DNA of 64,000 bases, taken from assembly GCA_017303655.1 (NCBI GenBank), contig JAFLCE010000004.1, positions 56,207-120,206 on the forward strand. Reading direction: 5' to 3'. Within the stretch, counting starts at the first letter, position 1; every line of letters starts with the position of its first letter. The translations under genes were made by a program, and so were the position numbers. The stretch is from Anaerolineae bacterium (GTDB lineage Bacteria > Chloroflexota > Anaerolineae > Anaerolineales > Villigracilaceae). Positions 26,334 through 34,059 of the stretch are shown here, in pieces. The notes beneath the pieces are model-generated. The model was not told where the DNA came from. It ran no database searches and saw nothing but the letters and a program-made list of their open reading frames with translations.

Positions 26334-27401
26334 ATGAAACAAAGCCTTCTTGTATTTTTAACTTTAGCGGTTCTTATCTCTGGCTGCGCACCCCAGGCGG
26401 CGCCACCACCTACTCAAACCATTCCCCCGCCGACTGAAACAGCAACTCAAACCAGCACGCCAGACCCCACAGCCACGTTTACATTAGTACCAACTGCCAC
26501 TCCGATACCAAACCCGATGAGCATCGTTGCCCTTCGAAATCAGGATTACCCCGGCAGTGAAATCACCATCGTCAGGGAACTGGAGCGCGGCGTAAATTAT
26601 CGCCGCTATTATGTGTACTATCTTTCTGAAGGGTTGAAGATCTACGCATTACTTACCATTCCAAATGGAGAGAAACCTGAGGGCGGCTTCCCAGCGATTG
26701 TGTTCAATCATGGCTACATTCCCCCAGATGTTTATAAAACCACCGAGCGCTACATTGCCTATGTGGATCAACTTGCACGCGCAGGCTATGTCGTCTTCCG
26801 CATTGACTATCGCGGACATGACCAATCGGAAGGCGAGGCAACTGGCGCCTATGGCAACCCCGGCTATCAATTCGACGTGATGAATGCACTAGCATCTCTC
26901 AAGCAACATCCCGATGTAAACCCCGAAAAGATCGGCATGTGGGGTCATTCCATGGGCGGATACTTAACCCTACGAGCCATGGTCATCTCAAGCGACATCA
27001 AAGCCGGTGTGATCTGGGCGGGCGTAGTCGCTTCTTACCCCGACCTGTTATATAACTGGCGACGAACAGGCGCTTTCACGCCGTCACCAAGTTCCACAGG
27101 CAGAGGCTGGCGCGGTGCATGGATCGAACAATACGGCACGCCGGAAGAAAACCCAGCTTTTTGGGATTCTGTCTCCGCAACCTCTTACCTCACGGATCTT
27201 TCGGGACCGGTGGAGCTGCATCATGGAACCACAGATGACGATGTCCCTGTGGAGTTTTCGATCCGCCTGGCAGAGTTGGGACGACAGAATGGTCAGATCA
27301 TCAACTTATATACGTATGATGGCGATAATCACAACATCTCGAAGTATTTCACCCAGGCAATGAATCAGACAATAGCTTTCTTTGATATTTATTTGAAGTA
27401 A
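26334..27401 (+). CDS. Lipoprotein alpha/beta hydrolase (S9-like esterase or peptidase)
   Basis: Secreted, lipid-anchored hydrolase of 355 residues. The signal MKQSLLVFLTLAVLISGC has a lipobox with Cys18. A Pro/Thr-rich spacer follows (PPPTQTIPPPTETATQTSTP, about 22-60). The hydrolase domain has the oxyanion region FPAIVFNHGYIPP, nucleophile Ser206 in WGHSMGGYLT, an acid in LHHGTTDDDVPVEFS and a His in YDGDNHNI near the C-terminus. AAGGAG lies before the start. The Thr/Pro spacer is typical of surface proteins in Chloroflexota. Substrate unknown. The convergent repeat region follows the stop. Confidence 0.9.
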   Translation: MKQSLLVFLTLAVLISGCAPQAAPPPTQTIPPPTETATQTSTPDPTATFTLVPTATPIPNPMSIVALRNQDYPGSEITIVRELERGVNYRRYYVYYLSEGLKIYALLTIPNGEKPEGGFPAIVFNHGYIPPDVYKTTERYIAYVDQLARAGYVVFRIDYRGHDQSEGEATGAYGNPGYQFDVMNALASLKQHPDVNPEKIGMWGHSMGGYLTLRAMVISSDIKAGVIWAGVVASYPDLLYNWRRTGAFTPSPSSTGRGWRGAWIEQYGTPEENPAFWDSVSATSYLTDLSGPVELHHGTTDDDVPVEFSIRLAELGRQNGQIINLYTYDGDNHNISKYFTQAMNQTIAFFDIYLK

Positions 27402-27407
27402 CCTTCT

Positions 27408-27505
27408 GTCATTGCGAGGGCGATGCTCTTCCGCCCGAAGCAATCTCATGGGCATGTTTGGAGATTGCTTCGCCGCAAAGAGAAAAATCGCGGCTCGCAA
27501 TGACG
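27408..27505. repeat. Imperfect long palindromic repeat (CATTGCGAG type)
   Basis: Outer arms TCATTGCGAG and CTCGCAATGA, with inner complementary blocks GAAGCAATCTC and GAGATTGCTTC. The whole fills the gap between two convergent stops. CATTGCGAG...GAAGCAATCTC-type elements recur in intergenic DNA of many bacteria. It could act as a terminator or a transposase-borne palindrome. Confidence 0.8.
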
Positions 27506-27512
27506 GAATACT

Positions 27513-29480
27513 TTACTTATCAAAATGCAATATCGCCAGATTACCGTCGAAAGATTTAGCGATCTGCTCGGGGATATTCCCAAGTGTATCCTGCACACGT
27601 TTGCGAGAGCCAAAACCCGGCAAAACGATGAAGTCGCTCACGGCTTCATGTTCCAATTTTTCTGGTTTAAGTTGGTCGTTGAGGACTTCCAGCTTCCATT
27701 CCTGTTCTGGCTCCATGGCAGCAAATAAGGCTTCAAGGGTCTGCACGTAGCTCTTATCTGCTCGCACAAGCAAAGGGACGTTCAACGCCTTGGCAATGGC
27801 AAAGTTGGCTTCGAGCATACGGCGTAAGGCAATTGGCGGGACAGCTTTCGCAGGGACAATAAAGATCACCCGTTGCATACTATTTAAAGGTAGGGATAAT
27901 TTCCCTGCCACCACGGGTGTATCTGAACCCCAGATCACTTCATCCAAGACCGAGCCCAGTACATTTTCACGGAAAGTGCGTTTACCGCGCCAACCCATGA
28001 CAATCAATGAAGCGTTCTCTTCATTTGCCGTGTGTAAGATGCCCTGGGCATGCGTAGCCGCAAGCCGTGGGATAAGTTCCAATTCCGCTTCGGGGTCGTG
28101 CAATGCCTCGTTGACTTTGCCAAGCAATTCCTTGTGGAACATCAAGCTATTATGTTCATGCGGTCCATTATCTTGGGCAACACTAACCGCCAGCACCTTT
28201 CCTTTGGAACTGCGTGCGAGCAGGCTTGCCAATGCCACCAAGCCTTCAGAATGATGTGCTTCAGAAACAGGGACGAGAACCCGCCCAAAGAGTGGAATCG
28301 CTTCATCGTCAGTCGAGGCAGTTTGCAGGTCAGGGGCGAAGCGCTGGACGATGAGAGGCGAAGTGATCGAGGTGAGGAGAATCATCAAGATGGCAGCATT
28401 GAACAGGGTGGTATCAAAAAGTCCAGTTTCCAAACCGATGACTAATGTTGGAATGGTGACAGCAGCTTGGGCGTGAGACAAACCATAGACCGTCCAGAAT
28501 TCGGCTTTGGTGTATTTGTAGATCTTGGACGTAAGCCATGCCGCGATGAATTTTGAAACATAAGCAACGATCGTTACGCCGCCAGCGACGATAATGGTTT
28601 CAGGGCTTTTAAGGAAAGTCAGCGGGTCGGTGATGAGACCGCTATAAAGTAAAAAGACGGGGATGAAAAATGACTCGCCGATGAAAAGCACGTGTCCTGC
28701 CACCGGGCTGTGACGCGGCAACATGGAGTTGACCGCCAAGCCAGCCAGAAATGCGCCGACCACTTCATGCACGCCAATGACTTCAGCGACGAAGGCAGCC
28801 ACAAACAAGGCAACGATCACAAATTGAAATTCAACCGCACGCCCGGTCAACTTTTGAAAAATCAGTTTACCAAAACGCGGCAAACCAAAAATGATTGCGG
28901 CGGTAAAGAGAGCCAACAAGATGAATAATTGAGCGAAGTACCCGAAGGAAAGCCCGCCCTTATCCGCGCCGAGGACAACAGCCAACACGATAAAAGCACC
29001 AATATCGGTAAGGACGGTGGCACCAGTGGTTACTGCAACGGCTTCGTTGCGAGTCACCCCAAGCTTTGTAAGAATGGGAAATGCGATCAAGGTATGCGAT
29101 GCAAACGCAGAACCAAGCAAGATCATACCCAGCCAGTCGAGCCCAAGGATGTAACCAAGCCCCATGCCCATTAACTGCGGGAATGTAAAAGTAATGACCC
29201 CAAATACCAACGCGCGCGTGCGAACTTTCATAAACTGATTAATGTCTACTTCCAGCCCGGCGCTGAACATAAGATAGACCAAGCCAATGGTGGAAAGGAA
29301 TTGGATGCGGTCGTTATCTTCGAGCAACCCGAACCCATGCGGACCGATGAGCATGCCGCCAATGATGATACCGATAATGCCGGGCAGTCTCAGCCGTTCT
29401 GAGATGAGCGGCGTAACAAGGATGATCGCCATGACGATCAAAAAGAAACCAACAGGCTTGGCAAAAAGTTCTTCCAGCAT
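27513..29480 (-). CDS. CPA2-family cation:proton antiporter with C-terminal USP-like domains
   Basis: Na+ or K+/H+ exchanger of 655 residues. Residues about 1-385 hold roughly 12 helices of a Kef/GerN-type exchanger domain (VTPLISERLRLPGIIGIIIGGMLIGPHG, GAFLAGLAVNSMLPRH). The tail (about 400-650) is cytosolic and carries two tandem UspA-like units (VLVPVSEAHHSEGLVALASLLARSS, IVMGWRGKRTFRENVLGSVLD). It lacks the Rossmann TrkA/RCK domain usual in KefB/KefC. Regulation by ATP or nucleotides through the USP units is inference. GAGGAGAAAAATG precedes the start. Confidence 0.92.
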   Translation of the reverse strand: MLEELFAKPVGFFLIVMAIILVTPLISERLRLPGIIGIIIGGMLIGPHGFGLLEDNDRIQFLSTIGLVYLMFSAGLEVDINQFMKVRTRALVFGVITFTFPQLMGMGLGYILGLDWLGMILLGSAFASHTLIAFPILTKLGVTRNEAVAVTTGATVLTDIGAFIVLAVVLGADKGGLSFGYFAQLFILLALFTAAIIFGLPRFGKLIFQKLTGRAVEFQFVIVALFVAAFVAEVIGVHEVVGAFLAGLAVNSMLPRHSPVAGHVLFIGESFFIPVFLLYSGLITDPLTFLKSPETIIVAGGVTIVAYVSKFIAAWLTSKIYKYTKAEFWTVYGLSHAQAAVTIPTLVIGLETGLFDTTLFNAAILMILLTSITSPLIVQRFAPDLQTASTDDEAIPLFGRVLVPVSEAHHSEGLVALASLLARSSKGKVLAVSVAQDNGPHEHNSLMFHKELLGKVNEALHDPEAELELIPRLAATHAQGILHTANEENASLIVMGWRGKRTFRENVLGSVLDEVIWGSDTPVVAGKLSLPLNSMQRVIFIVPAKAVPPIALRRMLEANFAIAKALNVPLLVRADKSYVQTLEALFAAMEPEQEWKLEVLNDQLKPEKLEHEAVSDFIVLPGFGSRKRVQDTLGNIPEQIAKSFDGNLAILHFDK

Positions 29481-29510
29481 TTTTCTCCTCGAGGTACTAA
29501 AAATATAAAG

Positions 29511-30398
29511 TTATGACACGAGCGTGGATTTTAATGCAGCAATATGCTCAGGGGTAGTGCCACAACATCCCCCAATTATCTTAGCGTCCCAATGAGAAGC
29601 ATGCCCACAATAGGCAGTTGGGTTTTCAGCATCGGTATTGATCCAGCCTACTTTTTCATCGGCATAACCAATATTGCCATACGAAATCAAAGGGAAGTCT
29701 TTGCCGCAAGCAGCACGCAGTTCATCCAACGGATGATGAAGCGTGGGAGTGGGTCCGCAGTTCACGCCAATGGCACATACGCCTAGAGGCATTAATTCAC
29801 GAGCGGCAGTAGTCAACGTTTCGCCGGAGAGAAGTTTGCCATCCGCACCGCAGACAAAGCTCACCACCACTGGCGTTCCGGTAATGGTGGCAAGTTTCGC
29901 AATAATCACTGCCTCACGAATGGTGTTGATGGTTTCGATCAAGAACAAGTCCACGCCGCATTCTAGAAGATGATGAACCCGTTCGGAGTGTTCGGCACGA
30001 AGCGCATCATCCGATGGGACCAGGTCTGGGCGATAACAATCCTCGAGCGTGGATATGGAACCGGCGACAAAGCGGCTCGTTTCCGCCGGGACAGCTGTCA
30101 GCGCTCCCCGAGCCGTAGCCACCGCCCGGCGAGTCAATTCGAGCGCGCGTTGAGCATTTCCACTTGGCACCAAAGCACGATGATGAGTCCTGAATGTGTT
30201 CGTTGTGATGATATCAGCACCCGCCCGTAGATAATCTTCGTGAATGGTCTGCAAAATTTTTGTATCGCGGTCATTCATGAGCGCATTGGCAGACCAGAGT
30301 GGCAAGCCTGTATCTACGCCGCGACGGTTAAGCTCCGTGCCTGTGGCGCCATCGAGTATTAGTTTTTTTGGTTGAGCAAGTGCAGTTAGAAACGTCAT
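29511..30398 (-). CDS. Homocysteine S-methyltransferase family protein
   Basis: Zinc-dependent methyltransferase, 295 residues, transferring a methyl group from S-methylmethionine, betaine or a similar donor to homocysteine. The N-terminal LDGATGTELNRRG and ADIITTNTFRTH are family hallmarks. The zinc cysteines lie in VNCGPTP and GGCCGTTPEHI. It is single-domain, not part of a full-length MetH. The presence of betaine-type methyltransferases nearby makes a betaine donor attractive, but distance (4 kb) argues against an operon. Overlap or linkage with the GNAT gene on the same strand is short (21 bases), so the two may be co-transcribed. Confidence 0.9.
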   Translation of the reverse strand: MTFLTALAQPKKLILDGATGTELNRRGVDTGLPLWSANALMNDRDTKILQTIHEDYLRAGADIITTNTFRTHHRALVPSGNAQRALELTRRAVATARGALTAVPAETSRFVAGSISTLEDCYRPDLVPSDDALRAEHSERVHHLLECGVDLFLIETINTIREAVIIAKLATITGTPVVVSFVCGADGKLLSGETLTTAARELMPLGVCAIGVNCGPTPTLHHPLDELRAACGKDFPLISYGNIGYADEKVGWINTDAENPTAYCGHASHWDAKIIGGCCGTTPEHIAALKSTLVS

Positions 30399-30419
30399 GA
30401 GAAAGTTTTTCCAATTCTT

Positions 30420-30845
30420 TTATTTTGTTGTGTCATATTTTTCCATCCAACGTATAGGGTCTTTAAGTTCTGTAAACCCAAATTGTTCATAGAGTCCATG
30501 TGCATCTTGCGTTAGTAAACACCAACGTCTTAAGCCTTGCAGATCGGGGTGAGCCAAGATGCACTGCATCATCCATTTACCAAGGGCTTGTCCGCGATAC
30601 TCTTCGTGAATAAAAACGTCACAGAGATAAGCAAAGACGGCGCGATCTGTGACCACACGGGCGAAGCCGATCTGCCTTTCACCATCATATACACCGAAGT
30701 TCAATGAGTACTGAATGGATTTTTCGATCGCATCTCTTGGGCGTTTATTTGCCCAATAAGAACGCGAGAGAAACTCACAGATCGCATCCATATCGAGGCG
30801 GGACGTGTCATCTGAAATCGTAAAAGGGTCGCGTTTGAATTCCAT
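30420..30845 (-). CDS. GNAT-family N-acetyltransferase
   Basis: 141 residues. The acetyl-CoA-binding fold is recognisable: VVTDRAVFAYLCDVFIHEEYRGQALGKWMMQCILAHP gives the beta4-alpha3 motif with Q/R-x-x-G-x-A/G. It resembles the small YjgM/AAC-type N-acyltransferases. The C-terminal LLTQDAHGLYEQFGF is typical. Substrate unknown. There is no ribosome-binding site; TAAAAT lies 6 bases before the start codon (30852-30857, - strand), which suggests a leaderless mRNA. It is divergent from the proline-racemase-family gene. Confidence 0.87.
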   Translation of the reverse strand: MEFKRDPFTISDDTSRLDMDAICEFLSRSYWANKRPRDAIEKSIQYSLNFGVYDGERQIGFARVVTDRAVFAYLCDVFIHEEYRGQALGKWMMQCILAHPDLQGLRRWCLLTQDAHGLYEQFGFTELKDPIRWMEKYDTTK

Positions 30846-30851
30846 TCAAAT

Positions 30852-30857
30852 ATTTTA
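30852..30857 (-). promoter_or_regulatory. Candidate -10 element of a leaderless promoter for the GNAT gene
   Basis: TAAAAT on the - strand, then six bases, then the ATG at 30845. No Shine-Dalgarno sequence is present. Confidence 0.35.
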
Positions 30858-30959
30858 TCAGGCAGAAATCAAATAAGGTAAACTTGGCAAAACATTCTTT
30901 CCTCTTTCTTATTTCAGCAACTGCAACTATCCACTTCCTAAATTTTATGGAGCCTTCCC

Positions 30960-32012
30960 ATGCGACTCAGCAACCTTATCACCGCCGTTGACTTGCACGC
31001 CTGCGGCGAACCCGGACGAGTCATCACCGGCGGCGTGCTCGACGTACCCGGCAAGACAATGTTCGAGAAGATGAAATATATGGAAAAGAATCTCGACAAC
31101 CTGCGCCTGCGTATGTTGCGTGAGCCGCGTGGGTATCCGGCGCTGTGCTGCAATGTCATCATGCCGCCCACCCATCCCGATGCCGCTGCGGGTTTCATCA
31201 TCATGGAACAGACAGAGTATCCGCCTATGTCTGGCACGAATACCATTTGCGTAGCGACGGCACTGCTGGAAACCGGCATGATCCCCATGATAGAACCCGT
31301 CACCGAGTTTATGCTCGAAGCACCTGCAGGGTTAGTTGGCATCCGCGCCGAGTGCAAAGATGGCAAGGTCACAAAAGTAACGTTCAAGAACGTCCCTGCT
31401 TTTGCGGTGCATCTGGATGTGAAAGTTGAAGTCCCCACCCTCGGCACGGTCACCGTGGATGTGGCTTGGGGCGGCATGTTCTATGCCATCGGAGACGCTT
31501 CACAATTTGGCTTACAGCTCACTCCCGACGAAGGCAAAGACATCACGCGTATCACCGAGATGGTCAAGACTGCCACGGCGGAGCAATACCCGGTAACGCA
31601 TCCGGATAACCCAGAAATTACCGGTCCCACCATTGGTCAACTTTCCGCGCCGCCAGTGAATCCACAAGCGCACCGCAAAAATGTAGTCACCGTTTCGACC
31701 GGCAAAATTGACTGGAACAAACCCTCCACATGGACAGGAGTGATCGACCGTTCTCCCTGCGGAACTGGCACATGTGCAAAGATGGCAACACTGTATGCAC
31801 GTGGTCAACTCGGCTTGAATCAAGATTTCATCCACGAAGGGATTCTTGGTACGCTATTCACCGGGAGACTCATCGAAGAAACACAAGTCGGTCCATACAA
31901 AGCCGTTGTCCCTACCATTGGTGGTACAGCCTGGATCACGGGCATCAATCAATTTGTGGTGGACCCAAGTGATCCATTCCCAAATGGGTTTACAGTTGGT
32001 GATATCTGGTAA
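30960..32012 (+). CDS. Proline racemase-family enzyme with Ser/Cys active-site pair
   Basis: Two-domain PLP-independent racemase/epimerase/dehydratase fold, 350 residues, acting on proline or hydroxyproline-like amino acids. The first catalytic position is Ser91 (PPMSGTNTICVATALLETGM), not the Cys of proline racemase, and the usual following His is Thr. The second is Cys267 in DRSPCGTGTC. Ser/Cys members include hydroxyproline epimerase-type enzymes and uncharacterised subgroups, so racemase activity on proline should not be assumed. An ornithine-cyclodeaminase-like gene lies 0.7 kb downstream on the same strand, a combination typical of hydroxyproline or proline catabolism. GGAG precedes the ATG. 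Confidence 0.9.
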   Translation: MRLSNLITAVDLHACGEPGRVITGGVLDVPGKTMFEKMKYMEKNLDNLRLRMLREPRGYPALCCNVIMPPTHPDAAAGFIIMEQTEYPPMSGTNTICVATALLETGMIPMIEPVTEFMLEAPAGLVGIRAECKDGKVTKVTFKNVPAFAVHLDVKVEVPTLGTVTVDVAWGGMFYAIGDASQFGLQLTPDEGKDITRITEMVKTATAEQYPVTHPDNPEITGPTIGQLSAPPVNPQAHRKNVVTVSTGKIDWNKPSTWTGVIDRSPCGTGTCAKMATLYARGQLGLNQDFIHEGILGTLFTGRLIEETQVGPYKAVVPTIGGTAWITGINQFVVDPSDPFPNGFTVGDIW

Positions 32013-32035
32013 TTGCTAGTGACTGGAGAGTATAT

Positions 32036-32683
32036 ATGATGGAAAAGCCGTTGGATGAAACCGTCAATCGTCAAATAGATTCAAACATCCAAAAATGGGG
32101 CAGCATCGCAGCCTTTGTGTTGGCGATCGCATTTTTTGTTCCGGGGTCGATCTACCTTGTTGGGAATTTGCGAACAGCCATCGGTCCATTTGCTTATCAC
32201 CTTGCTGACTTCCTGTATGGACCTGTTTGGTCTGTGAGTCTCATTACAATGATTTTTGCACTTCGCGAAAAAATAGGCAACCACGCGCAGCGCCGCATGT
32301 CTCTGGCATTGTTGTCCGGCTTCATTTCTGCAGGGATGATGGTAGCCGTTGCCTTTATCCGTTCATCCAATCGCCAATATCACATCCTACATCCCGAATT
32401 AAATTTGCAAGACTCCGTTCCTGTCCTCCTCATCTGGGGTACTTTGATTACAGGTTTAACTTCCGTTGGCTGGCACTTCCTTGGATGGGCACAAATTCTG
32501 ATCGGTTCTGCTAATTATGGGCTTCATCAAATGCCCCGCCAATTAAGTTTGTTGTATTTTGCAGCAGGCCTTGTTTCACTTTTCGTCTATTTATTTCCAT
32601 TTGCTGAAGGATTGGGAATATTGCTAGGTATGGTAATTGGCATTTGGCAAGGCGTTCTGCTTTGGAAAGCGAATTCAAATTAA
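32036..32683 (+). CDS. Six-helix integral membrane protein
   Basis: I do not recognise this 215-residue protein. About six hydrophobic helices are visible (residues 24-43, 58-77, 89-110, 130-150, 165-187, 193-211) with few charges between. It lies between two amino-acid metabolism genes on the same strand, 23 bases after the racemase-type gene and 21 bases before the cyclodeaminase-type gene, so it is probably in their operon. A transport or membrane-anchoring role for a hydroxyproline-type substrate is speculative. No transporter signature was found. Confidence 0.72.
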   Translation: MMEKPLDETVNRQIDSNIQKWGSIAAFVLAIAFFVPGSIYLVGNLRTAIGPFAYHLADFLYGPVWSVSLITMIFALREKIGNHAQRRMSLALLSGFISAGMMVAVAFIRSSNRQYHILHPELNLQDSVPVLLIWGTLITGLTSVGWHFLGWAQILIGSANYGLHQMPRQLSLLYFAAGLVSLFVYLFPFAEGLGILLGMVIGIWQGVLLWKANSN

Positions 32684-32704
32684 GAAGCAGGCAAAGGAAC
32701 TCTC

Positions 32705-33637
32705 ATGCTCGTTCTCTCACGCAAAGAAGTAGAAGAACTACTCGACCCCCAAGAACTTCTCACCGCCCTTGAAGAAGGCTTCAAGGCATTGAGCGCTGCT
32801 CAACTCAACGTGCCGCCGCGCAATCAGGCAATTGCGCCGAAAGGTTTACTGGTGGGCATGCCTGCTTTTATGCCAGGTCAACTCATGTCGGTCAAACTCG
32901 TTACCGTCTTTCACGAGAATAAAACTGTCCCTGCACATCAAGCCACGATTACTCTCTTCGACTCTGAAACCGGCACTCCCGTCGCTTTCATGGACGGCGA
33001 ATACATCACTGCCATGCGCACTGCCGCCGCCGCGATCCTCTCCATAAAACATCTTGCGCGAAAAGATAGTAAACGTCTTGCCATTATTGGTGCAGGCGTT
33101 TTAGGGGATGCCCATTTAAAAATGATCGAGACTCTGGGTGGGCTCGATGAGATTTTCATTGCCTCGAAAGATTTTTCCAAAGCCCAAGCCTTGGCAGTGC
33201 ACGCCTCAAACGTCCATGCAGTTGATTCCGTCCATCAGGCAGTTTCCCACGCGGACATTGTTTGTCTTTGCACCTCATCGCTCGAGCCTGTCATTCAAGC
33301 GGATTGGTTAAAAGAGGGCGTACATGTCACCTCCGTGGGGTACCGCCCACCTGGAGGCGAATTACCGCGCAATTTGGTTGAGACGAGTCATATCTTTGTA
33401 GAATCAAAAGTTGCTTTCAACGCTCCCCCAGTTGGTTGCAGTGAATTGCAAGGTCTGGATCCAGAACTTGGCACCGAGCTTGGCGAAATGCTCCTGAAAC
33501 AAAAACCAGGCAGAAGGTCGGAGAATGAGGCGACGATCTATAAATCCATGGGTCATGCCATGGAAGATCTTGTTGCTGCAAACTTGGTGTATGAAAAAGC
33601 AAAAGCTAAAAATACTGGTCAGACCATCGAACTATAA
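32705..33637 (+). CDS. Ornithine cyclodeaminase/mu-crystallin family protein
   Basis: NAD(P)-binding enzyme of 310 residues. The family reaction set includes ornithine cyclodeamination to proline, and pyrroline-2-carboxylate or imine reduction. The N-terminal part (LVLSRKEVEELLDPQELLTALEEGF) and MDGEYITAMRTAAAAILSIKHLA are family marks; the Rossmann motif is IIGAGVLGDAHL. Beside a proline-racemase-family enzyme, delta1-pyrroline-2-carboxylate reductase is the most sensible reading, since 3-hydroxyproline dehydratases of that fold make its substrate. That is pathway inference. GGAAC before the ATG gives a weak ribosome site. Confidence 0.9.
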   Translation: MLVLSRKEVEELLDPQELLTALEEGFKALSAAQLNVPPRNQAIAPKGLLVGMPAFMPGQLMSVKLVTVFHENKTVPAHQATITLFDSETGTPVAFMDGEYITAMRTAAAAILSIKHLARKDSKRLAIIGAGVLGDAHLKMIETLGGLDEIFIASKDFSKAQALAVHASNVHAVDSVHQAVSHADIVCLCTSSLEPVIQADWLKEGVHVTSVGYRPPGGELPRNLVETSHIFVESKVAFNAPPVGCSELQGLDPELGTELGEMLLKQKPGRRSENEATIYKSMGHAMEDLVAANLVYEKAKAKNTGQTIEL

Positions 33638-33639
33638 CA

Positions 33640-33996
33640 TCAGGCTTTCATTCGTTCAGCAAATTCACGAAGCTGAATCGGGCTAATCGGTTTTAGCAGC
33701 ACAATATCTGATTTTTCACGAAGGAATTCAGCTTCTTGTGAGTTGGCAGTTGCAAGGATCACCCGGGTAGTATGGAAGCGCTTTTCTTTTCGAATGACCT
33801 CAAGCACCTGTGCGCCCGATGCACCGGGCAGGTTGATATCCAAAATGACTAATTTGGGCGTCACTTCTGCGAGGCGTGCAATGGCATGTGAGCCATCAGC
33901 AAACGTTTCGATCTCGAAAGAATCCTTAAGGGCAAGCGCAAAGATCTGATTCTGTAGCGGGTCATCTTCTACAACAAGGGCAAGTGGTTTCGACAT
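33640..33996 (-). CDS. Single-domain response regulator (receiver only)
   Basis: 118 residues, only a CheY-like receiver: acidic Glu10-Asp11-Asp12, phosphoacceptor Asp53 (VILDINLPG), Thr/Ser (ATANS) and Lys101 (LLKPISPIQL). There is no output domain, so it probably acts through protein contacts. The neighbouring 1536-residue kinase lies 63 bases upstream on the same strand and is the likely partner. GGAG precedes the start in AAAGGAGATTT. Confidence 0.93.
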   Translation of the reverse strand: MSKPLALVVEDDPLQNQIFALALKDSFEIETFADGSHAIARLAEVTPKLVILDINLPGASGAQVLEVIRKEKRFHTTRVILATANSQEAEFLREKSDIVLLKPISPIQLREFAERMKA

Positions 33997-34059
33997 AAAT
34001 CTCCTTTAGCAAATCTTTTAATTTTCACACAAATGCAGCAGCGGGCATTTTTGCCCATG

